A DNA stretch of 64,000 bases from Phocaeicola plebeius (GTDB lineage: Bacteria; Bacteroidota; Bacteroidia; Bacteroidales; Bacteroidaceae). Below are positions 1-12,221 of the stretch, one piece after another. The notes under the pieces were generated by a model. The model did no database searches. It had not been told where the DNA came from and saw only the letters and a program-made list of their open reading frames with translations. The position numbers and the translations under genes are program-made. The stretch spans positions 83,298 through 147,297 of the forward strand of contig NZ_QSQT01000005.1 in NCBI RefSeq assembly GCF_003437535.1. Direction: 5' to 3'. Numbering within the stretch: the stretch's first letter is position 1; each line of letters begins with the position of its first letter.

Positions 1-1385
1 ATTTTGACAAGTACCGGTTACTGGCTAAGGAAACATGGAATAAGGAATTGTCGAAGATAAAGGTAGAGTCGGAAGACAAGGATGACAAGACCGTGTTTTA
101 TACCGCACTTTATCATAGTATGCTGGCTCCTACTATTTATTCGGATGTAGACGGACAATATTACGGACCAGATCAGAAGGTACATCAGGCAGAGAATTGG
201 ACCAATTACAGTACGTTCTCTCTTTGGGATACGTTCCGTGCATCACATCCGCTGTTTACTTATACGCAGCCGGAACGGACCAATGATATGATTAAGTCAT
301 TCTTGGCATTCTATGAGCAGAATGGTCGTTTGCCGGTATGGAACTTCTATGGAAGTGAAACAGACATGATGATTGGTTACCACGCAGTGCCAGTTATTGT
401 GGATGCGTATTTGAAGGGTATCGGTGATTTTGATGCCGAAAAGGCATTGGAAGCTTGTGTAGCTACGGCGAATATTGATGAGTATAGAGGCATTGGCTTT
501 TATAAGCAAAAGGGATATATCCCTTACAATGTCACAGATGAATATAATTCCGAGAACTGGTCGTTGTCAAGAACACTGGAATATGCGTTCGATGATTTTT
601 GTATAGCTGAAATGGCTGCCAAGATGGGACGGAAGGACATTGCGGATACTTTCTATGCCCGTTCGCAGAATTACCGGAATGTGTACAATCCGGCTACTTC
701 TTTTATGCAGCCTAAAGATGATAAAGGTAATTTTATCAAGGATTTCCATGCCGAGGAATATACGCCACATATTTGTGAAAGCAATGCATGGCATTATTTC
801 TGGTCTGTACAGCATGATGTGGATGGTCTTATTAGTCTGGTGGGAGGAAAAGAGCGCTTTAGCGAGAAGCTTGACAGCATGTTTACGTATCACCCGACGG
901 ACGACCACGAATTGCCTATCTTTAGTACAGGTATGATTGGACAGTATGCACACGGAAATGAGCCGAGCCATCATGTGGTCTATCTGTATAATAAAGTCAA
1001 TCAGCCTTGGAAAACGCAGCAATATGTGTCGCAGATTATGGATGAACTGTATCTGAACACCCCGGCTGGTTTGTGTGGAAATGAGGATTGCGGACAGATG
1101 TCGGCATGGTATGTGTTCAGTGCTATGGGCTTTTATCCTGTAAATCCTGTTTCAGGTGAATATGAAATTGGAAAGCCGAAATTTAAAAAGGTTGAATTGC
1201 AGCTGGCAAATGGTAAAGTATTTACTGTGGTTGCAAAGAACCTTGATAAGGAAAATAGGTACATACGTGCTGTGAAATTGAACGGTAAGGACTATCATCA
1301 GAGTTTTATTACGCATGAGCAGATTCTGTCGGGTGCAACATTGGAACTGGAGATGTGTAATGACTCTGGACATATATGGTATTAA
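1..1385 (+). CDS. GH92 alpha-mannosidase-type glycosidase, 5' truncated by window edge
   Basis: C-terminal part of a GH92 exo-alpha-mannosidase-type enzyme. The reading frame is open from base 3, and the residues before the first possible start (TTG at 48) align with the equivalent stretch of the GH92 gene at 3714 (AKETWNKEL versus AKAAWNKEL), so the true start lies outside the window. Family landmarks are visible: CESNAWHYFW, whose Glu is the likely general acid, AHGNEPSHH, and GNEDCGQMSAWYVF, which carries the acidic residues expected of the catalytic base and calcium site. GH92 enzymes are calcium-dependent inverting mannosidases acting on N-glycans or yeast mannan. The stop is directly followed by the next GH92 gene, so the three form one operon. 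Linkage specificity cannot be read from sequence here. Confidence 0.93.
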   Translation, partial: FDKYRLLAKETWNKELSKIKVESEDKDDKTVFYTALYHSMLAPTIYSDVDGQYYGPDQKVHQAENWTNYSTFSLWDTFRASHPLFTYTQPERTNDMIKSFLAFYEQNGRLPVWNFYGSETDMMIGYHAVPVIVDAYLKGIGDFDAEKALEACVATANIDEYRGIGFYKQKGYIPYNVTDEYNSENWSLSRTLEYAFDDFCIAEMAAKMGRKDIADTFYARSQNYRNVYNPATSFMQPKDDKGNFIKDFHAEEYTPHICESNAWHYFWSVQHDVDGLISLVGGKERFSEKLDSMFTYHPTDDHELPIFSTGMIGQYAHGNEPSHHVVYLYNKVNQPWKTQQYVSQIMDELYLNTPAGLCGNEDCGQMSAWYVFSAMGFYPVNPVSGEYEIGKPKFKKVELQLANGKVFTVVAKNLDKENRYIRAVKLNGKDYHQSFITHEQILSGATLELEMCNDSGHIWY

Positions 1386-1412
1386 TTGAAAATCTTAAAC
1401 TTGGAATTCGTT

Positions 1413-3686
1413 ATGAAGAAATTAGTATTGTTAATTATGATAATGTGCTTTGCCCTTCACGGTAAGGCCACCAATTATGCAGACTATGTAAATCCGCTGA
1501 TTGGTACTCAGTCTACTTATGAGTTTTCTTCCGGAAATACGTATCCGGCTATTGCACGTCCATGGGGTATGAACTTCTGGACTCCTCAGACTGGGAAAAT
1601 GGGCGACGGATGGCAGTATATGTATACTGCGACTAAAATCAGAGGGTTTAAGCAGACCCATCAGCCCAGCCCGTGGATTAATGACTACGGTCAGTTTTCC
1701 ATTATGCCGGTGGTAGGAGAGCCGGTGTTTGATGAAAACAAACGTGCCAGCTGGTTTTCGCATAAAGGTGAAGAAGCAAAGGCATATTATTATAAGGTAT
1801 ATCTGGCAGAACATGATGTAGTGACAGAGCTGGTTCCGACTGAACGGGCTGCTCTGTTCCGTTTTACTTTCCCTGAAAATGAGCATTCTTACGTAGTGAT
1901 TGATGCGTTTGACAAGGGTTCTTATGTGAAGATTGATGCGGCAAATAACCGTATTATCGGTTATTCTACCAAAAACAGCGGTGGTGTGCCTGATAACTTC
2001 AAGAACTATTTTGTAATTGAATTTGACAAGCCTTTTACATACAAGGCTACAGTGGCCGACAGCTGTATCTCTGTAGGCAAAGCTGAACAGGAGGCAAATC
2101 ATGCAGGAGCTATTATCGGTTTCGCTACTCGAAAAGGTGAAAAGGTACACGCCAGAGTGGCTTCTTCTTTCATCAGTCAGGCACAGGCTTTAGAAAATCT
2201 GAAGGAGTTGGGTAATGACAGTTTTGATGTGTTGGTAGAAAAAGGTAAAACAGCCTGGAATGAAGCATTGGGCAGAATAGAGGTAGAAGGTGGTAATCTT
2301 GACCAGTATCGTATGTTCTATTCTTGCTTGTACCGTTCGCTGTTGTTCCCTCGTAAGTTCTATGAGATAGATGCCAACGGACAGGTAGTGCATTACAGTC
2401 CTTACAACGGACAGGTACTTCCGGGATACATGTACACGGATACAGGTTTTTGGGATACATTCAGATGTCTTTTCCCCTTGTTGAATTTAGCTTATCCGTC
2501 AATTAATAAAGAGATACAGGAAGGTCTTGTCAATACTTACAAAGAAAGTGGATTCTTCCCTGAATGGGCCAGTCCCGGACATCGCGGATGTATGGTGGGC
2601 AACAATTCTGCGTCCGTGTTAGTAGATGCTTATATGAAAGGGGTAAAAGTGGACGACCTGAAGACATTGTATGAAGGATTGCTCCATGGAACAAAGAACG
2701 TGCATCCGGAGGTATCTTCTACCGGACGTTTGGGATATGAATATTATAATAAACTAGGTTACGTGCCTTGTGATGTGAAGATACACGAGAATGCAGCCCG
2801 TACACTGGAATATGCGTATGATGACTGGTGTATCTATAAACTTGCTAAAGAACTAAAGCGCCCGAAAAAGGAAGTCAAGCTTTTTGCAGAGCGTGCCATG
2901 AACTATAAGAATCTGTTTGATTTGGAAACCAAACTGATGAGAGGCAAGAAGGAAAACGGTGAATTCATGAAGCCTTTCTCTCCGTTGAAATGGGGGGATG
3001 CCTTCACTGAAGGAAACAGCTGGCACTACACTTGGTCGGTATTCCATGACCCTCAGGGACTGATTGACCTGATGGGAGGAGACAAAGCCTTTGTGTCTAT
3101 GCTTGATTCTGTATTCTCTGTACCGCCTGTATTCGATGACAGCTATTATGGTTTTGTAATCCATGAGATTCGTGAGATGACCGTGATGAACATGGGTAAC
3201 TATGCACATGGAAACCAGCCTATCCAGCACATGATTTATCTGTACAATTATGCCAAACAGCCGTGGAAAGCGCAGTACTGGTTGCGTCAGGTGATGAACA
3301 AGATGTACACACCGACTCCGGATGGGTATTGTGGTGACGAGGACAATGGACAGACCTCTGCATGGTATGTATTTACAGCTTTAGGATTCTATCCGGTATG
3401 TCCGGGAAGTAATGAATATGTGGTGGGTGCTCCTTTGTTTAAGAAAGCGACTATTCATCTGGAAAATGGAAAGGACGTAACGATTGAAGCTCCGTTGAAC
3501 AGTGAGGAGAATTTGTACATCAAAGAGATGAAATTGAATGGAAAATCTTATACTCATAACTATTTTTCACATGAAGATTTGGTGAATGGAGCGAAAATAC
3601 AAATAGAAATGAGTAACTTGCCGAACGAAAACAGAGGTATAGCTGCAGAAGATGCTCCTTACTCGTTTTCAGTGGATGAGAAATAA
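1413..3686 (+). CDS. GH92 alpha-mannosidase-type glycosidase, divergent motif variant
   Basis: Full-length GH92 enzyme of about 757 residues. I chose ATG 1413 because it opens a signal peptide (MKKLVLLIMIMCFALHGKA); the frame stays open upstream to 1386. The N-terminal beta-sandwich begins at YADYVNPLIGTQ and the C-terminal (alpha/alpha)6 barrel follows. The likely general acid is kept in TEGNSWHYTW and the acidic site in GDEDNGQTSAWYVF. Two usually strict motifs differ from both neighbours: HGNEPSHH is HGNQPIQH and GQMSAW is GQTSAW. That suggests a different aglycone or linkage preference within the alpha-mannosidase family. It lies 27 bases after the upstream GH92 stop and 27 bases before the next one, consistent with one transcript. 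Probably periplasmic. Confidence 0.93.
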   Translation: MKKLVLLIMIMCFALHGKATNYADYVNPLIGTQSTYEFSSGNTYPAIARPWGMNFWTPQTGKMGDGWQYMYTATKIRGFKQTHQPSPWINDYGQFSIMPVVGEPVFDENKRASWFSHKGEEAKAYYYKVYLAEHDVVTELVPTERAALFRFTFPENEHSYVVIDAFDKGSYVKIDAANNRIIGYSTKNSGGVPDNFKNYFVIEFDKPFTYKATVADSCISVGKAEQEANHAGAIIGFATRKGEKVHARVASSFISQAQALENLKELGNDSFDVLVEKGKTAWNEALGRIEVEGGNLDQYRMFYSCLYRSLLFPRKFYEIDANGQVVHYSPYNGQVLPGYMYTDTGFWDTFRCLFPLLNLAYPSINKEIQEGLVNTYKESGFFPEWASPGHRGCMVGNNSASVLVDAYMKGVKVDDLKTLYEGLLHGTKNVHPEVSSTGRLGYEYYNKLGYVPCDVKIHENAARTLEYAYDDWCIYKLAKELKRPKKEVKLFAERAMNYKNLFDLETKLMRGKKENGEFMKPFSPLKWGDAFTEGNSWHYTWSVFHDPQGLIDLMGGDKAFVSMLDSVFSVPPVFDDSYYGFVIHEIREMTVMNMGNYAHGNQPIQHMIYLYNYAKQPWKAQYWLRQVMNKMYTPTPDGYCGDEDNGQTSAWYVFTALGFYPVCPGSNEYVVGAPLFKKATIHLENGKDVTIEAPLNSEENLYIKEMKLNGKSYTHNYFSHEDLVNGAKIQIEMSNLPNENRGIAAEDAPYSFSVDEK

Positions 3687-3713
3687 GAACCTTCATATAT
3701 TAAATTTAAAACC

Positions 3714-5939
3714 ATGAATAAGAAATCATTATTGTTTGTTCCGGTTTTGTCTTTGTGCCTGGCTTCTTGTGGAAGTAGCCAGAAAGGGCAGGAGATGGAA
3801 GATTTGACACAGTTTGTAGACCCTCGTATCGGTACTGGCGGACATGGACATGTGTTTTATGGAGCCAATGTGCCTTACGGATTTATTCAGCTGGGTCCGA
3901 CAAGCATTCCTCAGTCATGGGACTGGGTATCGGGTTATCATGTATCAGACTCTACGGTGATAGGATTTCCGCATACGCATCTGAGCGGCACTGGCATAGG
4001 CGACTTGCATGACATCAATGTAATGCCGGTAGTAGGAGAAGTGACCTATTCAAGAGGAGATGCTTCATCGTATGAAACGGGTCTGTGGTCTTACTCAGAC
4101 CGTTCGAAAGAAGTTGTGACTCCGGGTTACTATCGTACCCACCTGTCAAGATACAATGTGGATGTAGAATTGACAGCTACCAAACGTGTCGGCTTCCATA
4201 AATACACCTTCTTGGGAAATGAAAGTCCGGCGATTGTATTTGATATGGTAAACGGAGGCTGCTGGGATAAAACCACAGAAGCCGTGATACGAGTAGTAAA
4301 CGATAGTACCGTGAGCGGTTATCGCTATTCAAAGGGATGGGCCGACGACCAGCGTGTATTTTTCCGTGCAGAATTCTCACGTAAGTTTGATAATGTAGAA
4401 TTTATTGTCAACGATTCTGTAAAGGAAGGTGATATGGCAAAAGGTGCACAGCTGTTTGCCAGAGTTAATTTTGCTGCAGGAAATCAGGAACCAGTGTATA
4501 TGAAGGTGGCATTGTCTCCTACTTCAGAAGAAGGTGCACAACTGAATATGCAGACAGAACTGAGTGGTTGGGACTTTGAGAAGACGATTGCAGATGCTAA
4601 GGCTGCTTGGAATAAGGAATTGAATAAGGTAAAAGTGTATACTGCAGATGAGGCTTCAAAGAAGATTTTTTATACAAGTCTGTATCACACCTTATTTGCT
4701 CCGTCTGAATTCTGTGATGTGAACGGTGATTATTATGGAGCCGATAAACAGATGCACAAGGGCGAAGGTTTTGTAAATTACACTACATTCTCACTGTGGG
4801 ATACCTATCGTGCGGCACAGCCGTTGATGACAATTCTGCATTCTGAAAAGATGAGTGACATTATCAATACCATGCTTCACATCCATCAGCAGCAAGGAAA
4901 GCTTCCGGTATGGCATCTGATGGGGTGTGAAACCAATTGTATGGTAGGTAATCCGGGCGTACCGGTGGTGGCAGATGCCATTTTGAAGGACATCAAAGGA
5001 TTTGATACAGAGTTGGCCTTCAAGGCACTGAAAGAATCTTCGATGTTGCCTGAACGCGGAATGGAACATCGCATTGAATACGGATTCATTCCGGCAGACA
5101 AGATGACGGAAGCTATTGCGTACGATATGGAATATGCTATTGCAGACTGGGCAGTGGCACAGGCAGCTCAGAAGCTTGGCAAGCAGGAAGATTATGAATA
5201 TTTCCTGAAACGTAGCAAGTCATATAAGAATTATTTTGATGCTTCTACGGGCTTCATGAGAGGAAAGATGCTCGACGGTTCTTGGCGTACTCCGTTTAGT
5301 CCTTATGCATCTTCTCATAGAGACGATGATTATTGTGAAGGAAATGCATGGCAGTACACATGGCTGGTACCTCACGATGTAGAAGGACTGGTGGAATGCT
5401 TCGGCAGTAAAGAAGCGTTTGTGAACAAACTGGATTCTTTATTCCTGGCAAACGGTGATATGGGAGAAGCTTCTTCTCCGGATATTAGCGGATTGATTGG
5501 CCAGTATGCGCATGGTAACGAACCGAGTCATCATACAGTTTACCTGTACACTCTTGTAGGTCAGCCTTGGAAGACGGCCGATAGAATTAAGGAGATTCTT
5601 CATACCATGTATACAGACCAGCCGGATGGTTTGTCTGGTAATGAGGATGTAGGACAGATGTCGGCTTGGTATATCCTTTCTTCTTTCGGATTCTATCAGG
5701 TAGAACCTGCCGGTGGCAAGTTTGTATTTGGCTATCCGAACTTTGATAAAGTAGAGATTGCCGTTCCTGCTGGTAAATTCGTCATAGAACGTGAAAACAA
5801 AGGCCAGCAGAACAATTACATACAAGGTATTGTCTTCAATGGAACTGAATATAAGAAACCCTGGATTGAATACGCTGATATTATGAAAGGCGGAGAATTG
5901 AAGTTCCTGATGGGAGATGAGCCGGTAGTATGGTATTAA
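3714..5939 (+). CDS. GH92 alpha-mannosidase-type lipoprotein
   Basis: Complete GH92 enzyme of 741 residues. The N-terminus has a lipoprotein signal ending in the lipobox LASC, so the mature protein should be lipid-anchored, perhaps at the cell surface. Landmarks in order: FVDPRIGTGGHGHVF at the start of the beta-sandwich; YCEGNAWQYTW with the putative general acid Glu; AHGNEPSHH; and GNEDVGQMSAWY with the putative base and calcium-binding acids. These are the canonical forms, unlike the preceding gene. It is the last gene of the GH92 run and is followed by a hairpin terminator at 5972. Three adjacent GH92 genes suggest stepwise removal of alpha-mannose with different linkages; the exact substrate is inferred. 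Confidence 0.94.
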   Translation: MNKKSLLFVPVLSLCLASCGSSQKGQEMEDLTQFVDPRIGTGGHGHVFYGANVPYGFIQLGPTSIPQSWDWVSGYHVSDSTVIGFPHTHLSGTGIGDLHDINVMPVVGEVTYSRGDASSYETGLWSYSDRSKEVVTPGYYRTHLSRYNVDVELTATKRVGFHKYTFLGNESPAIVFDMVNGGCWDKTTEAVIRVVNDSTVSGYRYSKGWADDQRVFFRAEFSRKFDNVEFIVNDSVKEGDMAKGAQLFARVNFAAGNQEPVYMKVALSPTSEEGAQLNMQTELSGWDFEKTIADAKAAWNKELNKVKVYTADEASKKIFYTSLYHTLFAPSEFCDVNGDYYGADKQMHKGEGFVNYTTFSLWDTYRAAQPLMTILHSEKMSDIINTMLHIHQQQGKLPVWHLMGCETNCMVGNPGVPVVADAILKDIKGFDTELAFKALKESSMLPERGMEHRIEYGFIPADKMTEAIAYDMEYAIADWAVAQAAQKLGKQEDYEYFLKRSKSYKNYFDASTGFMRGKMLDGSWRTPFSPYASSHRDDDYCEGNAWQYTWLVPHDVEGLVECFGSKEAFVNKLDSLFLANGDMGEASSPDISGLIGQYAHGNEPSHHTVYLYTLVGQPWKTADRIKEILHTMYTDQPDGLSGNEDVGQMSAWYILSSFGFYQVEPAGGKFVFGYPNFDKVEIAVPAGKFVIERENKGQQNNYIQGIVFNGTEYKKPWIEYADIMKGGELKFLMGDEPVVWY

Positions 5940-5971
5940 AATAAAATGTAAGTCTGACTATATATTGGGAA

Positions 5972-6013
5972 CCCGTCATCGAGTTTATAGTTTGGTGGCG
6001 GGCTTTCTTTTTT
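5972..6013 (+). terminator. Rho-independent terminator after the GH92 run
   Basis: A 9-bp stem with three G-T pairs (5972-5980 with 5994-6002) is followed by a T-rich run. It separates the GH92 operon from the GH2 gene. Confidence 0.75.
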
Positions 6014-6015
6014 AA

Positions 6016-9453
<3,438 letters not shown>

Positions 9454-9471
9454 ATGATAAAAGCATAAAAT

Positions 9472-9519
9472 AAAAATTCCGGGCTTGAAAAGACTTGTTT
9501 TCAGGCCCGGAATTTTTTT
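9472..9519 (+). terminator. Strong terminator after the GH2 gene
   Basis: A roughly 19-bp GC-centred stem with one wobble pair (9472-9491 with 9498-9517) and a 6-base loop ends in a T-run, directly after the GH2 stop. Confidence 0.88.
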
Positions 9520-9533
9520 GTTCAGATAAGGAC

Positions 9534-9600
9534 ATAAAAAAAGGAGTTCCGCTGAACTCCAACCTTTTGTTAACCTTAAATCTAATACTATGAAAAACAC
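9534..9600 (-). ncRNA. Candidate small RNA (about 65 nt)
   Basis: On the minus strand a promoter-like pair (TTG, 19 bases, TACCTTTG; 9605-9634) is followed, about 40 bases after the predicted start, by a perfect 7-bp hairpin (GGAGTTC, loop AGCG, GAACTCC; 9543-9560) and a run of seven T. This is the complete architecture of a short standalone transcript, with no convincing ORF inside it. It lies between convergent GH2 and GH51 genes and points the same way as GH51, but a terminator at 9947-9984 separates the two. I have a vague memory of similar A/T-rich leader-like sequences recurring in Bacteroides genomes, which I cannot verify here. A 24-codon frame on the opposite strand (9590-9664) overlaps this promoter and is not called. 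Confidence 0.5.
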
Positions 9601-9604
9601 GATG

Positions 9605-9634
9605 CAAAGGTACGGACTTTCTGGAATTATGCAA
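9605..9634 (-). promoter_or_regulatory. Bacteroidetes-type promoter for the candidate small RNA
   Basis: Minus strand: TTG (9632-9634), exactly 19 bases, then TACCTTTG (9605-9612). This is the same arrangement as the rpsO promoter in this window. Confidence 0.6.
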
Positions 9635-9729
9635 GTTTTGTGTGCGTTTACACGTGTTTTATAACATAATTTGAAGTTTTGACCGTGTTTGAAAGACTTA
9701 TTAATAAAACTACAGTGGTAATAAGAATC

Positions 9730-9743
9730 GTTCTTTAAAGAAC
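9730..9743. promoter_or_regulatory. 14-bp perfect palindrome upstream of small membrane ORF
   Basis: GTTCTTTAAAGAAC is a perfect palindrome about 80 bases before the 37-residue ORF. A second hairpin-like element (CATGT, 5-base loop, ACATG) follows at 9758-9772. Possible operator for a dimeric regulator. Confidence 0.35.
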
Positions 9744-9824
9744 ATTCATCTAAAAGTCATGTGTTTTACATGGTTCTGTAATATGTTTTTTTGTTCTTTG
9801 TTACAGAATTAATCAGGACTTTGT

Positions 9825-9938
9825 ATGGAATTAAGTGTTAGGGAACGTCAGAAGGCGTTGATGGTTACACTGGCTATGCTATGTATAGCATGTGTTTGTT
9901 TGTTTTATCTGGGATATAGATTGTGCATGTATTATTAG
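9825..9938 (+). CDS. Small single-span membrane protein (37 aa), hypothetical
   Basis: A short frame from ATG 9825 to TAG 9936-9938. The first eleven residues (MELSVRERQKA) are polar and charged. They are followed by a hydrophobic segment of about 19 residues (LMVTLAMLCIACVCLFYLG) and a short basic/aromatic tail, the classic shape of a bacterial single-span microprotein. A strong bidirectional terminator begins 8 bases after the stop, so a plus-strand transcript would end cleanly after it. No strong TAnnTTTG promoter is visible upstream; GTTCTTTG near 9794 is a weak match. I do not recognise the protein. The segment is unusually cysteine-rich, with four Cys in the last 18 residues. It could also be chance. 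Confidence 0.4.
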   Translation: MELSVRERQKALMVTLAMLCIACVCLFYLGYRLCMYY

Positions 9939-9946
9939 CAGAGCAA

Positions 9947-9984
9947 AAAAAGGTGCGTCTGGATGATTCCGGACGCACCTTTTT
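9947..9984. terminator. Bidirectional terminator between small ORF and GH51 gene
   Basis: A 17-bp stem with one wobble pair (9947-9963 with 9968-9984) has A-tract and T-tract flanks on both sides, so it can end transcription from both the plus-strand small ORF and the minus-strand GH51 gene. Confidence 0.85.
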
Positions 9985-10003
9985 AGCAATAAAAGCCGAT
10001 GAG

Positions 10004-11983
10004 TTATTTGCTTTCTTTTTTAAACTTGTAGACAGCAAATGTCATGGCACCTATTTCGGTATTGAGCGTATTTCCTTCAATTGAAATGCTACTTTCTTTA
10101 GGAGTGATGAGGTTCGGATTGTCGAGTGTATTTTCTGCATCCGGGTTTTCTGTATGCAATGTGATGCATTTTCCGTCTCCTAAAGTTACAGACTTCTTCA
10201 AGCCTTTAAATTCCAGACTGATGGGTTGTGCTTTTTCAGACACGTTGGCTACTTTGACAATGTAAGTCTGTGTGTTTTCATCCCATACAGCACTGGCGAA
10301 AAGTCCATTCTGGCCTTCCTGACCACTAACCGGTTTTTTATCCATAGTCAGAGGAACTACATTTGTTCCGGTATTGTGACCGTAAAGTGACTGTACATAC
10401 CAGCTGCAGGTGCGTACAGAACGGAGGTTGTCAAACCAGATTAAGTCTGGACGCCACTGCCAGCCTTCTACGTGAGCCAACAGCGGAGCATAAGTAGCCA
10501 TGTGTACTACATCTGCGTTTCTTTCTACTCCAGTCAGAAAAGCAGCTTCCAGCAAAGAAGCGTGGAAGTGGTTCCATTTCTTTCCTTTTCCGTGGCAAGC
10601 ATATTCTCCTGCAAATACTTTCGGGCCTTTACGGTCGTAATTGTCGTAACGGTTTCCTGATTTCAAGAACCAGTCTTCCGGACGATAGAAGTGTTCGTCT
10701 ACCAAGTCCACTTTCAGTTTCTTCATTTCCGGCCACAAGTAATCGAAGTCTTTTCCTTCAGAATTCGGACCAGATGAACCGATAATCTTGATTTCAGGAT
10801 GTGCTTTGCGGAGAGCTTCTACGAATAATTTCAAACGTTCAGGATATTCAGGTCCCCACTGTTCGTTTCCGATTCCGATGAACTTCATGTTGAATGGAGC
10901 CGGATGTCCCATATCGGCACGGAGCTTTCCCCATTTGGTATCAGTTCCTCCGTTGGCAAATTCAATCAGGTCGAGTGCATCCTGAATGTAGCTGTCGAGG
11001 TCGCATACTTGTACATGTGCTTTCGGGTCATCGTTCTGATACTGGCAGGCAAGTCCACAGTTCAGTACAGGAAGTGGTTCTGCTCCCATGTCTTCTGACA
11101 GAAGGAACAATTCATAGAATCCCATGCCATAAGTCTGGAAGTAATCAGGGAAGAAACGATGCGGGAAAGTATAATGCCATCTGTTTTCATTTAGCGGACG
11201 GTTTTCTACCGGGCCTACAGAGTTTTTCCAGTTGTAACGGGTTGCCAGGTCTGTACCTTCCACGATACATCCTCCGGGGAAACGGAATACTCCCGGTTTG
11301 GTGTCGGCCAATGCCTGTACCAGGTCCTTTCTCAATCCGTTTTCACGTCCTTTCCAAGTATCTACAGGGAATAAAGAAACATGTTCCAGGTCTACGGTGC
11401 CCGGTGAATCGAGGAATATTCTCAAATGAGCTTTTGCTTCTGTCTGGGTCGGTGTGAGGATAACTTCATATTTTTTCCAGTCTTTTGAGTTAATTGTCAG
11501 GTTTTGTGAAGTGATGACCTGAGTTTCTCCCATAGACGCATTGTTGATAAGTTCTACTCGTATTGTCTGGTTTTCTCCTCTTGCCCATACGGTAAAACGA
11601 TATTTTTCATTGGCTTTGAGTCCGATACCGAAAAATCCTTCGTTTTCAATACCTGTGCGTTTGTGTGCATGTCCGGGGTCTGCCAGGCGTACATAATGTG
11701 GGTTGCGTTCAAACGGACCATCATTTTGCAGAGTTACATTTCCAAAAATGTCCCATCCCATAAAACTTTGAGGGAACTCGAATGAACGGTTCTTGATTAA
11801 TTCTGCATAGAGTCCCCCGTCTGCTCCATAGTTGATGTCTTCGAAGAAATGGCCGTACATGGTCGGTTGAATTTCTGCTCCAATTTTATTGGCTTGGATA
11901 ACCATCTGGTTGACATTCTGTGCTTGTAAGCTGAGTCCTGCTGTTAGTGCAAGCGCAGAAAGAAAGGTTAAGTGTTTGTTCAT
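10004..11983 (-). CDS. GH51 alpha-L-arabinofuranosidase
   Basis: A 659-residue GH51 enzyme that releases terminal arabinofuranose from arabinan or arabino-oligosaccharides. A signal peptide (MNKHLTFLSALALTAGLSLQAQ) places it in the periplasm. After the start of the GH51 core (GAEIQPTMYGHFFEDINYGADGG) comes an inserted carbohydrate-binding-like beta-sandwich (about 75-205). The TIM barrel follows, with FRFPGGCIVEG, then the putative acid/base Glu374 in GIGNEQWGPEY and putative nucleophile Glu460 in FAGEYACHG. The C-terminal beta domain ends the protein. It is divergent from the HTCS gene at 12222 and has its own TAAATTTG -7 element at 12010-12017. Its place beside the HTCS and GH43 genes makes it part of the arabinan locus. 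Confidence 0.94.
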   Translation of the reverse strand: MNKHLTFLSALALTAGLSLQAQNVNQMVIQANKIGAEIQPTMYGHFFEDINYGADGGLYAELIKNRSFEFPQSFMGWDIFGNVTLQNDGPFERNPHYVRLADPGHAHKRTGIENEGFFGIGLKANEKYRFTVWARGENQTIRVELINNASMGETQVITSQNLTINSKDWKKYEVILTPTQTEAKAHLRIFLDSPGTVDLEHVSLFPVDTWKGRENGLRKDLVQALADTKPGVFRFPGGCIVEGTDLATRYNWKNSVGPVENRPLNENRWHYTFPHRFFPDYFQTYGMGFYELFLLSEDMGAEPLPVLNCGLACQYQNDDPKAHVQVCDLDSYIQDALDLIEFANGGTDTKWGKLRADMGHPAPFNMKFIGIGNEQWGPEYPERLKLFVEALRKAHPEIKIIGSSGPNSEGKDFDYLWPEMKKLKVDLVDEHFYRPEDWFLKSGNRYDNYDRKGPKVFAGEYACHGKGKKWNHFHASLLEAAFLTGVERNADVVHMATYAPLLAHVEGWQWRPDLIWFDNLRSVRTCSWYVQSLYGHNTGTNVVPLTMDKKPVSGQEGQNGLFASAVWDENTQTYIVKVANVSEKAQPISLEFKGLKKSVTLGDGKCITLHTENPDAENTLDNPNLITPKESSISIEGNTLNTEIGAMTFAVYKFKKESK

Positions 11984-12009
11984 GGTTTTATTATTAAATT
12001 AATGTGATA

Positions 12010-12017
12010 CAAATTTA
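12010..12017 (-). promoter_or_regulatory. -7 element for the GH51 gene
   Basis: Minus strand TAAATTTG, a perfect TAnnTTTG match, 26 bases before the GH51 start codon. Confidence 0.55.
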
Positions 12018-12107
12018 TAAATAAACACGAGAAATTCATGGAAAAACAGTGAAATATCTGTCTTTATGAAATTTAGGCATAAAATTAGGAGCAATCATTT
12101 TTCCTGA

Positions 12108-12154
12108 GGTGGACAAATTCTTCTATTGGGTGGACATTTGTCTTTTGAGTGGAT
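12108..12154 (+). promoter_or_regulatory. Three spaced GTGGA direct repeats, candidate HTCS operator
   Basis: GGTGGACA (12108-12115), GGTGGACA (12129-12136) and GAGTGGAT (12147-12154) lie in the same orientation with TGGA spacings of 21 and 19 bases, about two helical turns. AraC-type DNA-binding domains commonly use such helically phased direct repeats. The same GAGTGGAT core recurs upstream of the SGBP-Sus operon (16498-16521). Confidence 0.45.
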
Positions 12155-12193
12155 TTTTATCCTCTTTTTCAGAAAAAGACTCGAAAAACGGTT

Positions 12194-12201
12194 TACCTTT
12201 G
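12194..12201 (+). promoter_or_regulatory. -7 element for the HTCS gene
   Basis: TACCTTTG, a perfect TAnnTTTG match, 20 bases before the HTCS start codon. The 5' leader must be very short. Confidence 0.55.
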
Positions 12202-12221
12202 TGTAAAACAGAATAATTTCT

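Noticed and set aside
9590..9664. 24-codon plus-strand frame (MKNTMQRYGL...)
   Set aside because: It overlaps the predicted minus-strand promoter of the small RNA candidate and has no promoter or plausible product of its own.
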